The position numbers and the translations under genes are program-made. From Smittia aterrima (lineage: Eukaryota > Arthropoda > Insecta > Diptera > Chironomidae): a stretch of DNA of 64,000 bases. The notes under the pieces were generated by a model. The model did no database searches. It was not told where the DNA came from and saw only the letters and a program-made list of their open reading frames with translations. The stretch spans positions 20,026,001 to 20,090,000 of the forward strand of contig CP093831.1 in the NCBI GenBank assembly GCA_033063855.1, in the 5' to 3' direction. Shown piece after piece: positions 10,400 to 23,835 of this stretch (the stretch's first letter is position 1; each line of letters opens with the position of its first letter).

Positions 10400-13300
10400 T
10401 TAGTAGAAAGTCAATTTGAAAGTTCTAGCGAAGCAAACTACTGTCACTATGACAACTACCCAATTACACATTGTAAATCGGTTTGAGCTACTTGAAAAAT
10501 TTAATGTGCTAAAATCTGAACTGCGAAGAACCTTACTTCTCGCTAATTGGATGTTATTGGTATCATCAACAAGGTTGTCATTCAGATCACAGTGAAACGA
10601 TAATGGTTTGAATGGCTGCCTAATAGCAACAGGATCGTCATCGATAATCTATAAAGGAAATGAAATTAAAGAGTTTGTTGGTTCTTAATTTGAAAGAGAA
10701 ATTCATGAAAAGTTTACCTTCCGTTCAAATCCTGAACAGACAGCATCAAAAGGAGAAGTTTGGCTGACTCTCTCGAAGTGATCTAATTCTCGTTTCCAAT
10801 CATAGGATTTCAAATGCTCTTCGAGCGTTTTGCCAGCGTATTTTACTGGTAATTCAATTGCGAACGGTGGAGAGTTTTGTAATTTGTCAATATTCAGTGA
10901 CTTTAGGAAATAGTTTGTCTTTGGCTTTGATTGACACGATGTGAGTTGCTCCTGACGCGGATAATAAACTAACATTGCACGACAAACTTCCTGCTGAGCT
11001 TCGAAGCCGCCGAGAGTCAACTTTGTTTTGTCATAGCTGTTGTAAGAACACTCTACCATCAAGTCATCGCCCGGGAGGACTTTAACAGTCTCAGCGAGAA
11101 CTCGATACTCGAGATAATTTGAATCTAGACTGTGGTCTTGTGCAATCGGATTAAGTTCAGCGCCGTTTCTCACAAGTCCAACTTTTATTGATTTTCCCAT
11201 CTCGTGAGTTTGCATTTGTATTCCAACGATGTTGATTCCGTCGGAAGAAAATGCTCCGTTGTTACATTTGCCAGTGCAATACCCAATCGATGTCACTTTC
11301 CTGAAGCCTGGCGGAATTATGTGAGTCCAAACGGGCTGAATTCCAATCGATAACAAGCCCGCATCGTGTTTTCTTTTGACTGATGAGATGTAAAATTGGA
11401 TGCCTGAACTGTCAGCGATGTTCGTTATTGGTTTGAAAGTCTCGTAATGAACTTCGAGAAAGTATAGACTTGCAATATTGCTGTCGATTGGATAGCCAAC
11501 ATCATCAGGGTAAACAAATCCTTGTGAGCCTCTCGACCATGTTGCCACGATGCTCGAGCATTGCAACTTCTGCTGGTGGGAACATGCTTCGGAGTCATCG
11601 TCAACGAAGTTTGTTTGATGTTTGTTTTTACATTCATAGACTGTCATGTGAATGATGTAGTTCTGTGCCATCAAAGGCTCAAAGATAGGCTTGAAAGCTA
11701 TGATGTGGCCACGTTTGTTTGACTTTAGTTGAGTAACACTACAAGCTCTCGTGTTGTTGGACAATGGAGCTTTCTTTATTCTCATATCAAACGTCTCAAC
11801 TGATTCGTTATTTTTCGCTTTCTTTTCTTTTTCCTTTCGTTCAAAATTTGGCCTATGCAACAAAAATAATGATTTGATGGGTTTCAAAGCCAGCTCGGGT
11901 TCGGGTAAGCTGCCATGCTGAAGTGAACCTCTTTTCGGCTCATCATGATGATACATGTAAACGATTTTCATCGTATCATTCTGTAAAAAGCAATCAAAAT
12001 ATTTATTGTCAAAATGCGGAAGAGGATACGTTAAGTTTGATTTATTGTTGAGTACTATGTACGAGTTGGCTCGTCCGATGAATACCGCAAATTGAAGTTG
12101 ATATTCATGGACAGAGTTTGCCAAATATTGGTTTTAGATGATCGAAAAGAATTTAAATAAAAGATTTGTCTTCATTTCAATGACAATCGCAAATGTTAAA
12201 TTAAAAGTGCAGGCTTTAGATTGCTGCGGACTTGGTTGAGCTACCGGTCCTCAGCAATCTAAAGCCTTCACTTTGGAAGTTGATGAATAAGAAATAGGAA
12301 AATCCAGGAAAAATTCATTGATTTTTGAAATAAATAACTCTGTCATGAATGCATTGGAAAAATTTGTCATTCAATTTGTTTGTCCTCAAAACTTGTCCAC
12401 AAAATTAATAGAAATTTTAGGTTGAACTCACAGTAATGGAGACATCATGTTTTTCATCGCACGTTCTAAGCTTTCTCCTGAAGCGCAATATTGTATGCGT
12501 TGCGTTCTCTCGACCGGATAACAACACATAATCTTGCGATGGATCCAGAATGGGCTCGCCGTTATTGCTGTGGACGGGGATGTGTCGGTCCTAAAGAATG
12601 AAACAATTTAGGGAAGAATTTATATCTCTTTTGTCGGTTTGCTACATGTTTGCAAATTAAATCCATAAATCATCAGCGGCTACGGAAAATGTTTGTGTCT
12701 CGTTCATTGAAAGTGAAATTTAGGAACATAAAGCTTTTAAATAAATTTTAACGTTTTCATATTTTGGATGAGACTACGTTTACATCATTCAATCGCTAAC
12801 TCTCTCTGTTTGCTATGTTGGCTGACGGTCACTGTAATTATTCAATTTTTCACCACGAAATGCGAACGTGGAAATATTTCAACCAAACCGCATCTGCTTG
12901 TCGATGGCTCGTTTGTTTCCATTCTTTAGCAACATATGCGAAACATCATGAAAAAGCAATCAAAGAAGTCATCATTTGATCAACCGCTTCACTGAATTTT
13001 CTATTTCAACGCATGACAAATATTTCTGTTTGTGACGGAAACTTTTTTGCGGTCATACTTTCCCATCATTTTGAATCTTGAACAAAGCCTCAATGTACGA
13101 ACATCGATTAATGATTTACAAGTTCAAGCATTTCTATGCGGATGAGCTAAAAGAAGGAATTGATTTATCGAATGATTGATTTTTAAGTATTTAATGTGTT
13201 CGTTCTAGGTTCGTTCTATAGAAACAACGGTTAGAGAACGAACTTGCGTCCTATTTCTGTAGCCAGCCAGACCTCTCGACTCGAAGAACTTTAAAACAAT

Positions 13301-14000
13301 TTTAAAAAAGTGTATGCACTTTACGTGAATAGTTTATAAGACTTTCAAATCCTTCTTCTTCGTATTGCCGCTTCTTTGAGCAATTTGCCAATGCGAAACA
13401 ACAAATTTAAAGTGCTCCAGAAAGAGAAAAACATTCTGGATCGCATTTTAGAAATTGCGAACTACAATCGACGGTGCATGAAGACAAAATGCTCTTTTAA
13501 TTTTCCTTTTCTGTTTTCGTTTTGTGCACTTATTTACTTTGCCCGCGATGCATCAACACCTTTCGGAGAATTTTAATTTGCATACGACAAAACAATTTCG
13601 TTTTTTCACCGAAACAAAAATTTTGTATTAATTAGGGAATTTGTCTTCGGTGTCTTGAAAATGTTTTTTTTAACTCAACCCAATCAAGATCGCAAAAATA
13701 AAAGTTCTTTTCAAAGTTTGAAATTTAAACTACGAAACTCACTTGAAAAAATGTGTGTTTGTTGTCGACCCATCCTACGACCATGTCTGCTCCGTAGATG
13801 TGTTCACTTCGTGAGAAACCAAAGCCGATGTATCCATGAGTTTTTACTTGGACTTCGATGATGATATCCGGTTCCTTGACTCTCCAGATCAGCCTGAAGT
13901 TCATATCTAAATCGACCATGTGGTCCCATTGAATCTCGTTTGATAGACTTTTCGCAGTCAAAAGCGACAAAAACAGCAAAAAAGTTCTCTTCAACGGCAT
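10400..14000 (-). CDS. DBH-like monooxygenase (MOXD1 family), copy 1, likely pseudoenzyme
   Basis: Four coding exons: 14000-13743, 12590-12432, 11980-10718 and 10648-10400, giving 642 residues. A TTTCAG acceptor seven bases upstream of the ATG implies a 5' non-coding exon. Residues 1-20 look like a signal peptide. A DOMON domain follows (about 25-140, with HGYIGFGFSRSE and GADMVVGWVD). The third exon codes for both copper monooxygenase domains (about 140-510), and a hydrophobic C-terminal segment (about 622-634) suggests a membrane anchor. The family hydroxylates aromatic ethylamines or unknown substrates in the secretory pathway using two coppers. Expected ligands are partly missing: the usual HH pair is I249-H250, HxH is Q396-T-H398 and the C-terminal Met is V471, while H317 (VHY) is kept. 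The fold is clear; activity is doubtful. Bases 10805-11755 are almost identical to copy 2. Confidence 0.9.
12205..12273. ncRNA. Pre-miRNA-like hairpin in intron 2 of DBH-like copy 1
   Basis: AAGTGCAGGCTTTAGATTGC (continuing TGCGGAC) pairs with GTCCTCAGCAATCTAAAGCC (continuing TTCACTT) in a stem of about 27 bp with only two mismatches and a loop of about 15 bases. The size fits a miRNA precursor, on either strand. The shorter intron 2 of copy 2 (243 bp against 451 bp) does not contain it. It could equally be a tiny palindromic transposon remnant; there is no expression evidence. Confidence 0.4.
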
Positions 14001-14007
14001 TTTCTGT

Positions 14008-17000
14008 CTGAAACAAATTCATAATTGAAATGACTGTCAGTTATATGTTGCAAAATTGTGATTGAATTCATTAGCATCGCCGAGAAGAACCCTATCGAGG
14101 AAATCCCTCAGATTTATTCTGTCAAATTTACTCGATTTTCCACATCAATCTGAATTCATGACAAGCGTGAAAAGGCAAGTTCTTTTGTTTCACTTATCGT
14201 CAGCGTTCTCTGTCATTTTAATATTTGAGTTTTCACATATTTATCGATTAAATTTCCATCGAGGACGATTTCAAAAGTATTTGAAGCGTTATCTTAAAGT
14301 TCTTAGGGATTCAGTTCGAAGTCGAAATTATTTAAAACTCATGATAATCATTCATGGAATGTGCTCGTGTGGAACATGTGCAACAAATTACAGTAATAAT
14401 CTGTAACAGGATCCAACAGGAAGCTTAACGTTGCAAGAGTTTTTTTTTTCTCGACTATCATATTTCTGCACAAAATCTGAGATAGAGGATGTCTTAATTA
14501 CAATTTAATGGCGCCCTCGATTTAAATTATTATTTTATAAGAAAACGCTTCATAATTTCAACTTTTCAGGGATTTTTATCCAAAGCAGACTCGAGAACGG
14601 TTTATTTTATTAAAATAAAAGCTATCAATTCAATAAATGAAAAGCCCTTTAGTAAGATTGTTTGTGAACTGCTCTTTCTCTGATTCTTTTCTTGCTCTAC
14701 TACTGTAGACTAAAAAGTTTTGTTATCTGAGAAGATAGAAATCGGTAGAATGAGAGTCATTCTTCCACCCTCGCTGTGAGAAATTGAGGCTGACATGATG
14801 AGGAGTGCTATTGATTTTTGAATGTTTCGAAAGAAAATTTAAAAACAGATTTTGTAATTTTGTAGAGAAAAGTATTTAAAGTGAAAATCGATTTAATGTT
14901 CTAAATATTTCAAAACGTGGATGATGTTCAAAGCTTCTTATTTCGTCGCAATTGCTTTCAACGAAGCTATTTACTCTAATTACAAGATTCTTCAATAATC
15001 ACGCGCGGCACAGCGAAGAAGTTTTATTTAGAAATGTAATTTTCTTTATTGTTTTATACGTCGCAAAACCATTCGTGAAATTCTTGATAAAAATCAAGAA
15101 ATTTTTTGACTTGACAGATTCTTTATGATGAATAAAATTATTCTAAAAGGATTTTTAAAACATAAGTTTCTTCTTGACTCGCAAAATCTGAATTGTAATT
15201 TTAATTTCTTGTTTGATAAGCTCTTAGTTTTCTTCCAAACTTTTAAATGAAACACATTTTTCGAGGAATCACTAAAAAAAGGATCTTCTTGAATTAACTT
15301 TCACTTCTTCTTAAGATCTGTTGTTTAGATGTAAATCAATCTTTGTGAAATTACCGTAATAATTATTCTCTTAAAGAGAATCTCTTTCGATATTCCTTTG
15401 CTTTAATATTCCATATTCCGAAGACATTTAGTTTAATAACTCCGAAAGCATTTTAAAGTGAACACAGAAACTTCATTCTTTTTAATACCTTTGCTCTTTT
15501 TCTTTATCGTGAAATCAACTTTTCCATCGGAAAATATTTCCAAACACAATTTTTCTTTTGCTTTAAACGTTTTGGCATTTGAGAAGTTAGATTTTTCCCA
15601 TTTCCTTTTTAAACCTATTTTTATTGCAAGTTTAATGCTTTTTCTTTTAGAGCTTAATATTTTTTTGTGGAACACTTAAAAAAATTCTGGAATAAAAAAG
15701 AATGCGTCTCGACTCTTCTAAGTTTCACAACAAACTGTTTTATGTTTCCTTTACCTTGACCTAGCACTTACTTCGTAGCCTAGCGAGACGTACGTACTGA
15801 CTTTGACGCAAAGGCAACGTCTGCGCAGAAAGCTCCTTCTCTTGGCTAATGTTGTTGTCGAAAATGTTTTAAAACATTTTATGTGGAAACATAAATTATC
15901 AGATTATAACTATGGCTTTAAACAACCTAAAAAATTTAGGCTAAAATGTCAAAATGACATTTTGTTTTCATCCCATTTTGTCCTCATTTTATTTAAGCTT
16001 TTTCTATCATTGAGTGCAAAGTTTGAACTTATTGGATCCCGCTCCAAGTTGATCTCTTCAAATTAAAATTGATAACTTCACTCTTCACTGTTAAATAAGC
16101 TGACTTTTATTTCCTCGCATGGCTTCTTGAAAAAGTGAAAAAAATTTTTTTTGGTTTAAAGAATATTTTTGCAAGTGAAGGTTATTCCGTCTTCTCTCTT
16201 TTTGGTGAAAAACTCTTTTGTAGTTTATCACAAGCGTTGAAAAAGTATTCATGAAATTTTCCTTGAAAATTTCAGTCTTTGTAGTTATTCAACGTCATTC
16301 ATTATTTTATTATAATTTTCATCCTTGCACTTGAAATTAATTGCTTATTTACATTTCGAATAATGATAGCAGAGAGCAGAACGAGCGGTAGACATGATTA
16401 ATAGATTAAATCGAACCGTTTATTTCGTAATTAAATGAACGTCAAAATAACATATTATACGCAAATAATAATTGCTCATTGAATCGGAAATTATAATTGA
16501 ATGAGAGCGCATCGAGAAATTAAAAGCATTGATATTCAGCATACTGTAAAATGCTTTTATGTTTTCATGCCCATCGAGATTGAAAGTATTTTCAGATCCG
16601 TTCTTTACAATTATGCACGAAAATGATGGAATTTTAAATTTTATTTATCAATAGAAAAGGTTTTTAATTTTGAATGACATTTTTTTTGATTTCAAAAGAG
16701 AAGAGTGTACTTCTCTTTTAAAAAACTCGTTCGATATTTTTACATTGAATTTTCTTTATATTTTTACTCTACAAATCTTCTACTTCCAATCTTGCTAATG
16801 TGTTCGCCAAAGTCACTCATGTCCTAATCTCGACAGAAAGTCAAACAATGCAATATAAATGTCACAACGTTTGAATTGTTAATTGTATTAATTTCTACGC
16901 AAAGAGCAAGAACTATGAACCAACTAATGCTATGAATTAATGTATTCCCTGAATAAATTCTGAAACCCTATTCAGGAAAATTTAATTTCCTTTCCATTTC

Positions 17001-20000
17001 TTCTTTTCCTTTTGGCTGACTTTCCAGAATGAACGCCCTCTCGAGAAATTGAAGCGAGAAAAATAATTGAATTTGATTTCAAACCGCACTGATCCAAACA
17101 CGGAATATTTTTCCTGCATCAAAGAAATTATTCCGACACGCAAATGCCAAGTTGTGAATTTACACGACGACATGACTTCTTTCTTTTCCTGGAAAATTGC
17201 TCAAGCTAAACCCGAGGTCGTCAACTTGGGGAGTTTTTATTGAAAGAACAAAGAGGATTAGGACTTTACTGCAAATAAGATTGAAATGCGATTTTGTTCT
17301 TTAAAACTTAATATAGAATGAAGAAAAATTAAAGATTTTTCGATGAAAAGCTAAAAGGTCAGAGTCTGGTGAAGTCACGTTCAAAATGAACAATTCACAT
17401 TATGAATTTATTTTTGTTCAAGGTAGTTATCTGAAGAAAATTTCACGACTCATAAAGCAACGTGGTGTGAAAAGAACTAGTCAATCCTTATCTCTGTCGC
17501 CATCTGATTACCTTTTCTCATTTCAGAGATGAAATATTTCTAGAATTAATACCATAATGGCACATTTGCGGTTGCTTCATGCCAACAAATCTTGTGTGTA
17601 CTTTACGTGATAAAAATCGTTTGCTTTTTCCTCATTAAACGAAAGTTGCTATCTTGCGCTGCTCATGCCTTTAGCATTAGCGTGAGTGTTTTTCATTGTC
17701 AGAACCATTAAGTGTGAAACCATGAGAGGATGTTCACTTTACTCATGTTTCGCTTTGTCGAAAAAGTTTAAAATATTTTCATATTTCACTAAAGTACCTC
17801 GCTCATCGTCGTTGGTTCAGAAACGCTGAAAACTATTTTAGAAACGAAATTAAAATTGTACCTAAATTACCGTAGATGAAGCTTAACTTCACTAGAAGCA
17901 TTTTCATTAGTTGCACCTGATCTCGAAACGCTTACGTATGAACATAAAATTGTTTACTTTTCTGTCATATTCCCAGAAGAAGGATAAATTTAAATTTCCA
18001 TGTTTTAAAAAGTGAGGCTTTAGTATCTTCTTAATAAAAATATCTAAATAAAATGAATCTATTTTTATATAACGCAATCATTCGCAATCAATATTCTTAG
18101 TTTTGCCGAAAAAGTTTTTTTCTTAAAAATTCAAAAGATGTAGAGAACTAGAATGCGAAATGAGAATACTATTTTGTGTAACTGCGAATTTCATATTCAA
18201 TTTAGAGGAAGATTTATTAAAGGAAAAACAAAGTCTGTCATGATGTACTTGGGATAGATAGGAATCATAAACTTTGATACTACCCATTTTTATAGTTTAT
18301 TGGCAAACATTTCAAGGTTTCTTTTAATTTGTTTAAATGTTTGTTTGTTTGCATGTGATTGTGAAATGGCTTACGAACAAATTACATGTTCCGTTTTTTT
18401 CAGTGAAAAAAAATAAGTTATGAATTAAAAACTCGAGTTTTTGTCAGCTTTATTTTTCTTTATGCTCAAGAACCTTAACGAGTTTTCTTTCTTATCATCG
18501 AATCTCTCCTGTGTACTTTAATGGAGCATTTAGATGATTAGGAGAAAAATCCATACTGTAGTTTATGGATTCAACATATAAAATGGAGAGACGCAGAGAT
18601 ATTCAGATACCGTGTGCTTGCTCCCCTCCGTCGGCGTCGCTTTTTTATTTCGAATGAGAGGCAATGTTTGTGTTTGATCCTTAAAAGTGCTTTTATCAAG
18701 GATTTATATGCTTATCGATGGGTTCAATGTTTTCTTTTCTCGAAATCCCTTAATAAATCTCTTTTTCTTACGTTAACGGAAGAACCAAAAATGTTTAGCA
18801 TTCGATGCTTTTTCGTTCGTTTTCTCTCGTGAGTTGGTGAATTATTTCGATGAACGATAAATCAAATATTTGCTTCCTTTATCAGCAGAACGAGAAATAG
18901 AGAAATTTACTGCCGGGTTTTTGTACGAAATTGTGTTTTATTTAACGAGCCAAACATAATTAGCGTTAACCTAATAATTTCGTATTCAAATTTTTGCCAT
19001 ATTGCCAAAAAATAAAAACTTGCTTTTATAGTTTTATTTTTATTGTTGACAAAATTTGTCAATAAAATCCTTGGTTCAATTAATCTCGAGACCAATTAAT
19101 CCTTCTTTCAATATTATTTGCTTAAAATCTGAAATACCTTAAATCACAGTTATTTCTTGGCTTCAATTAAAAATATGAAACATTAATTTTTGTCTAAAGT
19201 TTCTTTTGTCAAGAATTAGTTCCATTAAAAAAAGAATTTTGCAATAAAGAAGATCAAAGGCAGCAAGTTTCCATATGCATTTAATGAAACAAAATTCAAG
19301 CAATTCTACTCCCAGATTACTTCAGATAAGTAAAAGTTTGGTAAATATTTTGGGAATGTCGATAATTCATATTTCGACACTAGTCAGTTTGGGACTAATA
19401 TTTCTGGATTTGTGAGTTGAATAGGATCAGTTTATTACTCACGGAAACATGAAAGAATCTCATTGGAATCGATAAAATACTTGAGGTGAGTCCAAACTTG
19501 CTAATTTTAATGTAAAGTTACCCAAGTGATGCATAATAATGCCAATATTTGAAGATATGAGCTACTTAGTTGTTAAGGTGGGAATATAGAAACATTGAAA
19601 GTGAAGTAACTGATATAGATGTGAACGGTCGAGCAAGTTAGCTTTTCACAAGCTGGATATTCTCATCTAATCGCCGAATAAATTGAACCTTTGTATTCAC
19701 ACATTTGAAAATATCTAAAAGAATAAAAGTTTCCTCAATTCACGCATAATTTTTCAATTCAAAATTATTATCTTCGCAAGATACAATTCTTGTGTTGAGC
19801 CAATGACTTCACTCACCCTAAAAGTTTGAGACTGAAATTCAATTTGGATAAGTAATGCATGTTTACTAAGAAGCCAGGTTCTCCTTACAAACTAAGAGAG
19901 AGGGGAATTAAGTAATGCATGAGACATATGACAACAAATTCAATTTGCATTAACATCACTAGCGTCAGCGTTGATATTTCTTTCAATTTCTTATTTCTAC

Positions 20001-22279
20001 GAGTATGATGAACTTCTTTTGAGGGAAACCGAACCCAACCCTCGCAATTACGCTAAACCGCAGTGTTTGAGGGAATTTTTGAGGGGATCTATAGACTGTC
20101 CATTCTTTTGACTCTTAAAACGAAATAAAATATTTCAAATAATTGTGTTTAAGTTGAAGTTACGAATATTAATTCAAGCAAATCGGCGAACAATTTTGTA
20201 AAAAATTCTTTTCGACTTTTAAAACGGTTTTCTCACTTTTTCATCATTTTAAATGATAGTCAGCCTGTTTTCGAGGATATAAATTTATTAGAGAATTTTC
20301 TGAACGAAGACCCTTTTCCACAAAATTCCTTGATTGATTTTCTTATTTCTTCCATACAGCAAAGAGAACTTTCTTAGAAATATCGTTTCTATTATTTATT
20401 ATTTCATCACGCTAAAGGAACTTTACTGTATATTAAACATCGCGTGCACAATCCTAATTAATTCGAAATGAGAGAAGTAGAGTAATTCCTGTATGGCTAA
20501 TGTGATATAAAAAGAAGTATCAATTATCCGATGCACTCGCGCTCTGAGGCAAACAAATAAATTATCTATTACGCAGAAAGAAATGGAAATTATGAAAATT
20601 TTAAATCCGTTCTGCGATTTCCAATAAAATACAGCATCAGCGTCAGAGGTGGAAAAATGTTTTCATTATTTGTATTGGTAGTACTGTTACAAGGAATTAG
20701 TCGAATTTCCTGATTCATTTTCCTGTGATGCAGAAGTCGTTTAGGAATGTCAATCCTGTGATAGAATATTTTAACGCCTGCAGGAAAAACTAAACGTCGC
20801 TTGTTATCGCTCTTAATTTATAACAAGGAATCACAGTGGAAGTTACACAGTGAAATTATTGTTTAATTTATTAGCATTGGATGAAATGATTTTTGTCCCT
20901 CTCTCGATAACATTTTTCATTTTTAGAAAGTCGTCATTAGCGTTGAACCAGCTAACTTCCTACCCTTTACTCGCGGCAAAAACAATTTATGCCTAGACGC
21001 TAACGCAATAGTTAGGAATGGATTATTGAAGCTCGCACATTATAGCACTCAATTTAAAGGTAGGGCAAAACAGCTGTACGTTAGAGGTTAATTAACTTTA
21101 ATTGGATATTTGATCTCGATAGTTCATAAAATCTAACAATCGAAAAACAGAACTTAATAGGTTTAATCGACTTTTAGATTAAAAAACTGTCTCAAGCTTT
21201 TAAAATTTATTTATTTTATTTTATCCACAATCTATGGAGAAAGCTAAAAAGCTCTGGTCAAGAGGACAACGCAATAAATTCTCTTTTCTTTTGAAGGGAG
21301 TTGGAATCTAAATTACACATCGTTTTTATTTATTGTCCTCGACAAATAAAGGAAATTGAAATTGATTTCATGATATGGATTAGAAATTTCCTGAGCGGAA
21401 ATGAAAAGCTTTTAAATAAATGGAATTCGCGCTCAAAAATCTTTCCCTTCCCAATGAAAAGGAATAAAACGAGAAATCTAATTATGAAGCTGACTCGAGT
21501 TGAGGGTGTCTTCCTCGCATTTTGCGGCATGTGGCATCAGTTTTATCAAAACATTTTACCAACTCGCAGAGGTTTCATCAAATAAGATTATTTGTTGATG
21601 TTGAATTGAATTTAAATTCTTTCCCCCTTCAAATGTAAATCTGTAACATATTGTTGTGGTAATCTTAAAAGTATTGTTAACTCTAATTGTATTTTTATCG
21701 CGTCATGTATTAAAAATATTTTGTAAAAACATCATTCGGGAAGGTAATTATTTCGATTTATTGTTTGCCATAACTTTTCATAACATTTCATTGATAAGTT
21801 TTAATTGCTTAAATCTGAAATTGCGAATCGTCGCTACACACGCACAGGAAAAATCAATAAAACAAATTTCAGATGAAACGTCTCCTGACTCATGACTCAT
21901 GAGGCATAAAAATCTAATCATCATTTCCGACAACAATTGCTGGCATTTTCCCAATCCTTACCTTTAGCTTTTTATCTTTTTCGCCGTCGAGGGCATGATT
22001 CGCACACAGAATTTCACGCTCAATTTCAACCATTTATAACAAAACGAATACCGATTCTCATTTTTCCGGTGACGTCTGACGGACTAAGTGAAAATTTCTG
22101 CCTTTGGCTGTTTGTGAGGATTTGACGATTCAAAGAACGAAAAGTATTTAGAGAGAAAGGAGAATTCATCACATTATGACTTCTCCCCATTGAAAAAAAA
22201 AAATGAAATCTTCAGTAAAGGATGAATAAACTCTGGCCGACGTTGGGAAGTCTCTACGATAGGCAAGCTGAGTAACATC
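14008..22279. other. Gene-free stretch upstream of DBH-like copy 1
   Basis: Translations here are short, have no recognisable motifs and no convincing splice partners. A 5' non-coding exon and the promoter of the first DBH-like gene are expected in this region but I cannot place them. Small hairpins occur (for example AAAAGAGAAG/CTTCTCTTTT near 16700) and AAGTAATGCATG occurs twice near 19850-19925. Otherwise nothing stands out. Confidence 0.6.
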
Positions 22280-23835
22280 ACATTCACAGACATCAAAGGA
22301 TAAATTTGAATAAATGAAAACAGTATAATGATTGAAAAGAACGAAATGTTAAAGGCTTTTCAAATGTTTTAATAAGCATGTTTCTCTTTGATGATGTCAT
22401 TTTAATATTTTCCATCCTTTCTGCGCTTTGTTTTCCTCATGGCTTTCTTAAGGACTTCATAGCGTGGAAATATTCTTTTAGACTCAATACGCTGATGATG
22501 CTTTTGAATTCTAAAGAGAAATCCTGTGAGAGTCGAGTGCAAATCCTTTAAAGATCAAAGCAAGTGTGTTGTAAAAAGGCATTCGTGAAACTCTGTTGCG
22601 GAATGGAAAGTATGACGAGCTGGTAATTAATAAACTCTGGCTTTGCTTAGTTGTTTATCGTTTAAGGGAAGTCTATTGACTTCTAAGTGATGACAATTAA
22701 TCACTTCTGATGGAAGTTCATTTAACTTTTTCGAAAATACATTGCTTATGTTCAATCATACTGAAATGTTTCTAATAAAACCTTTCTGGTTTCTGATAAA
22801 GGTTACGAGCAGAGCTTTTTCATTATTTTTTCTGTGATCGAATGGCACAGTAAATAAGAATTTTTGTTGATGGGGTTTTCGAAGGAATGTTTAAGAGAAA
22901 ACATGAAAATCAATTAAGGAAAATTGTGTGAAGGGTCTTTCGCCAACATATAAGAATTCTAATAAATTCATTTTCTTGAAGTATCGATTGCGTGCAAGAA
23001 ATCTCTAATTTTTACAGCTTCTGCCAGGAATTGCAAGATTACATTTCACAGACATCAAAGGATAAATTTCTGGGAATAAATGAAAACAGTATAATTTTTA
23101 TTAGGGCGAGAGAACGAAATGTTAAAGTGTCATTTTCAAATGTTTTAATTGAAGCATGTTTTTCTTTGATGATGTCATTTTAATATTTCCATCCTTTCTG
23201 CGCTTTGTTTTCCTCATGGCTTTCTTAAGGACTTCATAGCGTGGAAATATTCTTTTAGACTCAATACGCTGATGATGCTTTTGAATTCTAAAGAGAAATC
23301 CTGTGAGAGTCGAGTGCAAATCCTTTAAAGATCAAAGCAAGTGTGTTGTAAAAAGGCATTCGTGAAACTCTGTTGCGGAATGGAAAGTATGACGAGCTGG
23401 TAATTAATAAACTCTGGCTTTGCTTAGTTGTTTATCGTTCAAGGGAAGTCTATTGACTTCTAAGTGATGACAATTAATCACTTCTGAGGGAAGTTCATTT
23501 AATTTTTTCGAAAATACATTGCATATGTTCAATCATACTGAAATGTTTGTAATAAAACCTTTCTGATTTCTGGTAAAGGTTACAAACAGAGCTTTTTCAT
23601 TATTTTTTCTGTGATCGAATGGCACAGTAAATAAGAATTTTTGTTGATGGGGTTTTCGAAGGAATGTTTAAGAGAAAACATGAAAATCAATTAAGGAAAA
23701 TTGTGTGAAAGGGTCTTTCGCCAACATATAAGAATTCTAATAAATTCATTTTCTTGAAGTATCGATTGCGTGCAAGAAATCTCTAATTTTTACAGCTTCT
23801 GCCAGGAATTGCAAGATTATTTCCACGTCTAGTAA
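22280..23835. repeat. Tandem direct duplication of about 765 bp, non-coding
   Basis: The segment from CACAGACATCAAAGGATAAA through GCCAGGAATTGCAAGATTA occurs twice head to tail (about 22280-23044 and 23045-23825) with few substitutions and small indels. The second copy keeps pieces such as TTATTAGGGCGAGAGAAC that the first lacks at its start. No ORF is conserved between copies, so it is a recent local duplication of non-coding DNA. Confidence 0.9.

Noticed and set aside
14062..14406. 114-codon plus-strand frame upstream of DBH-like copy 1
   Set aside because: No motif, no splice context, and biased composition typical of chance frames in AT-rich DNA.
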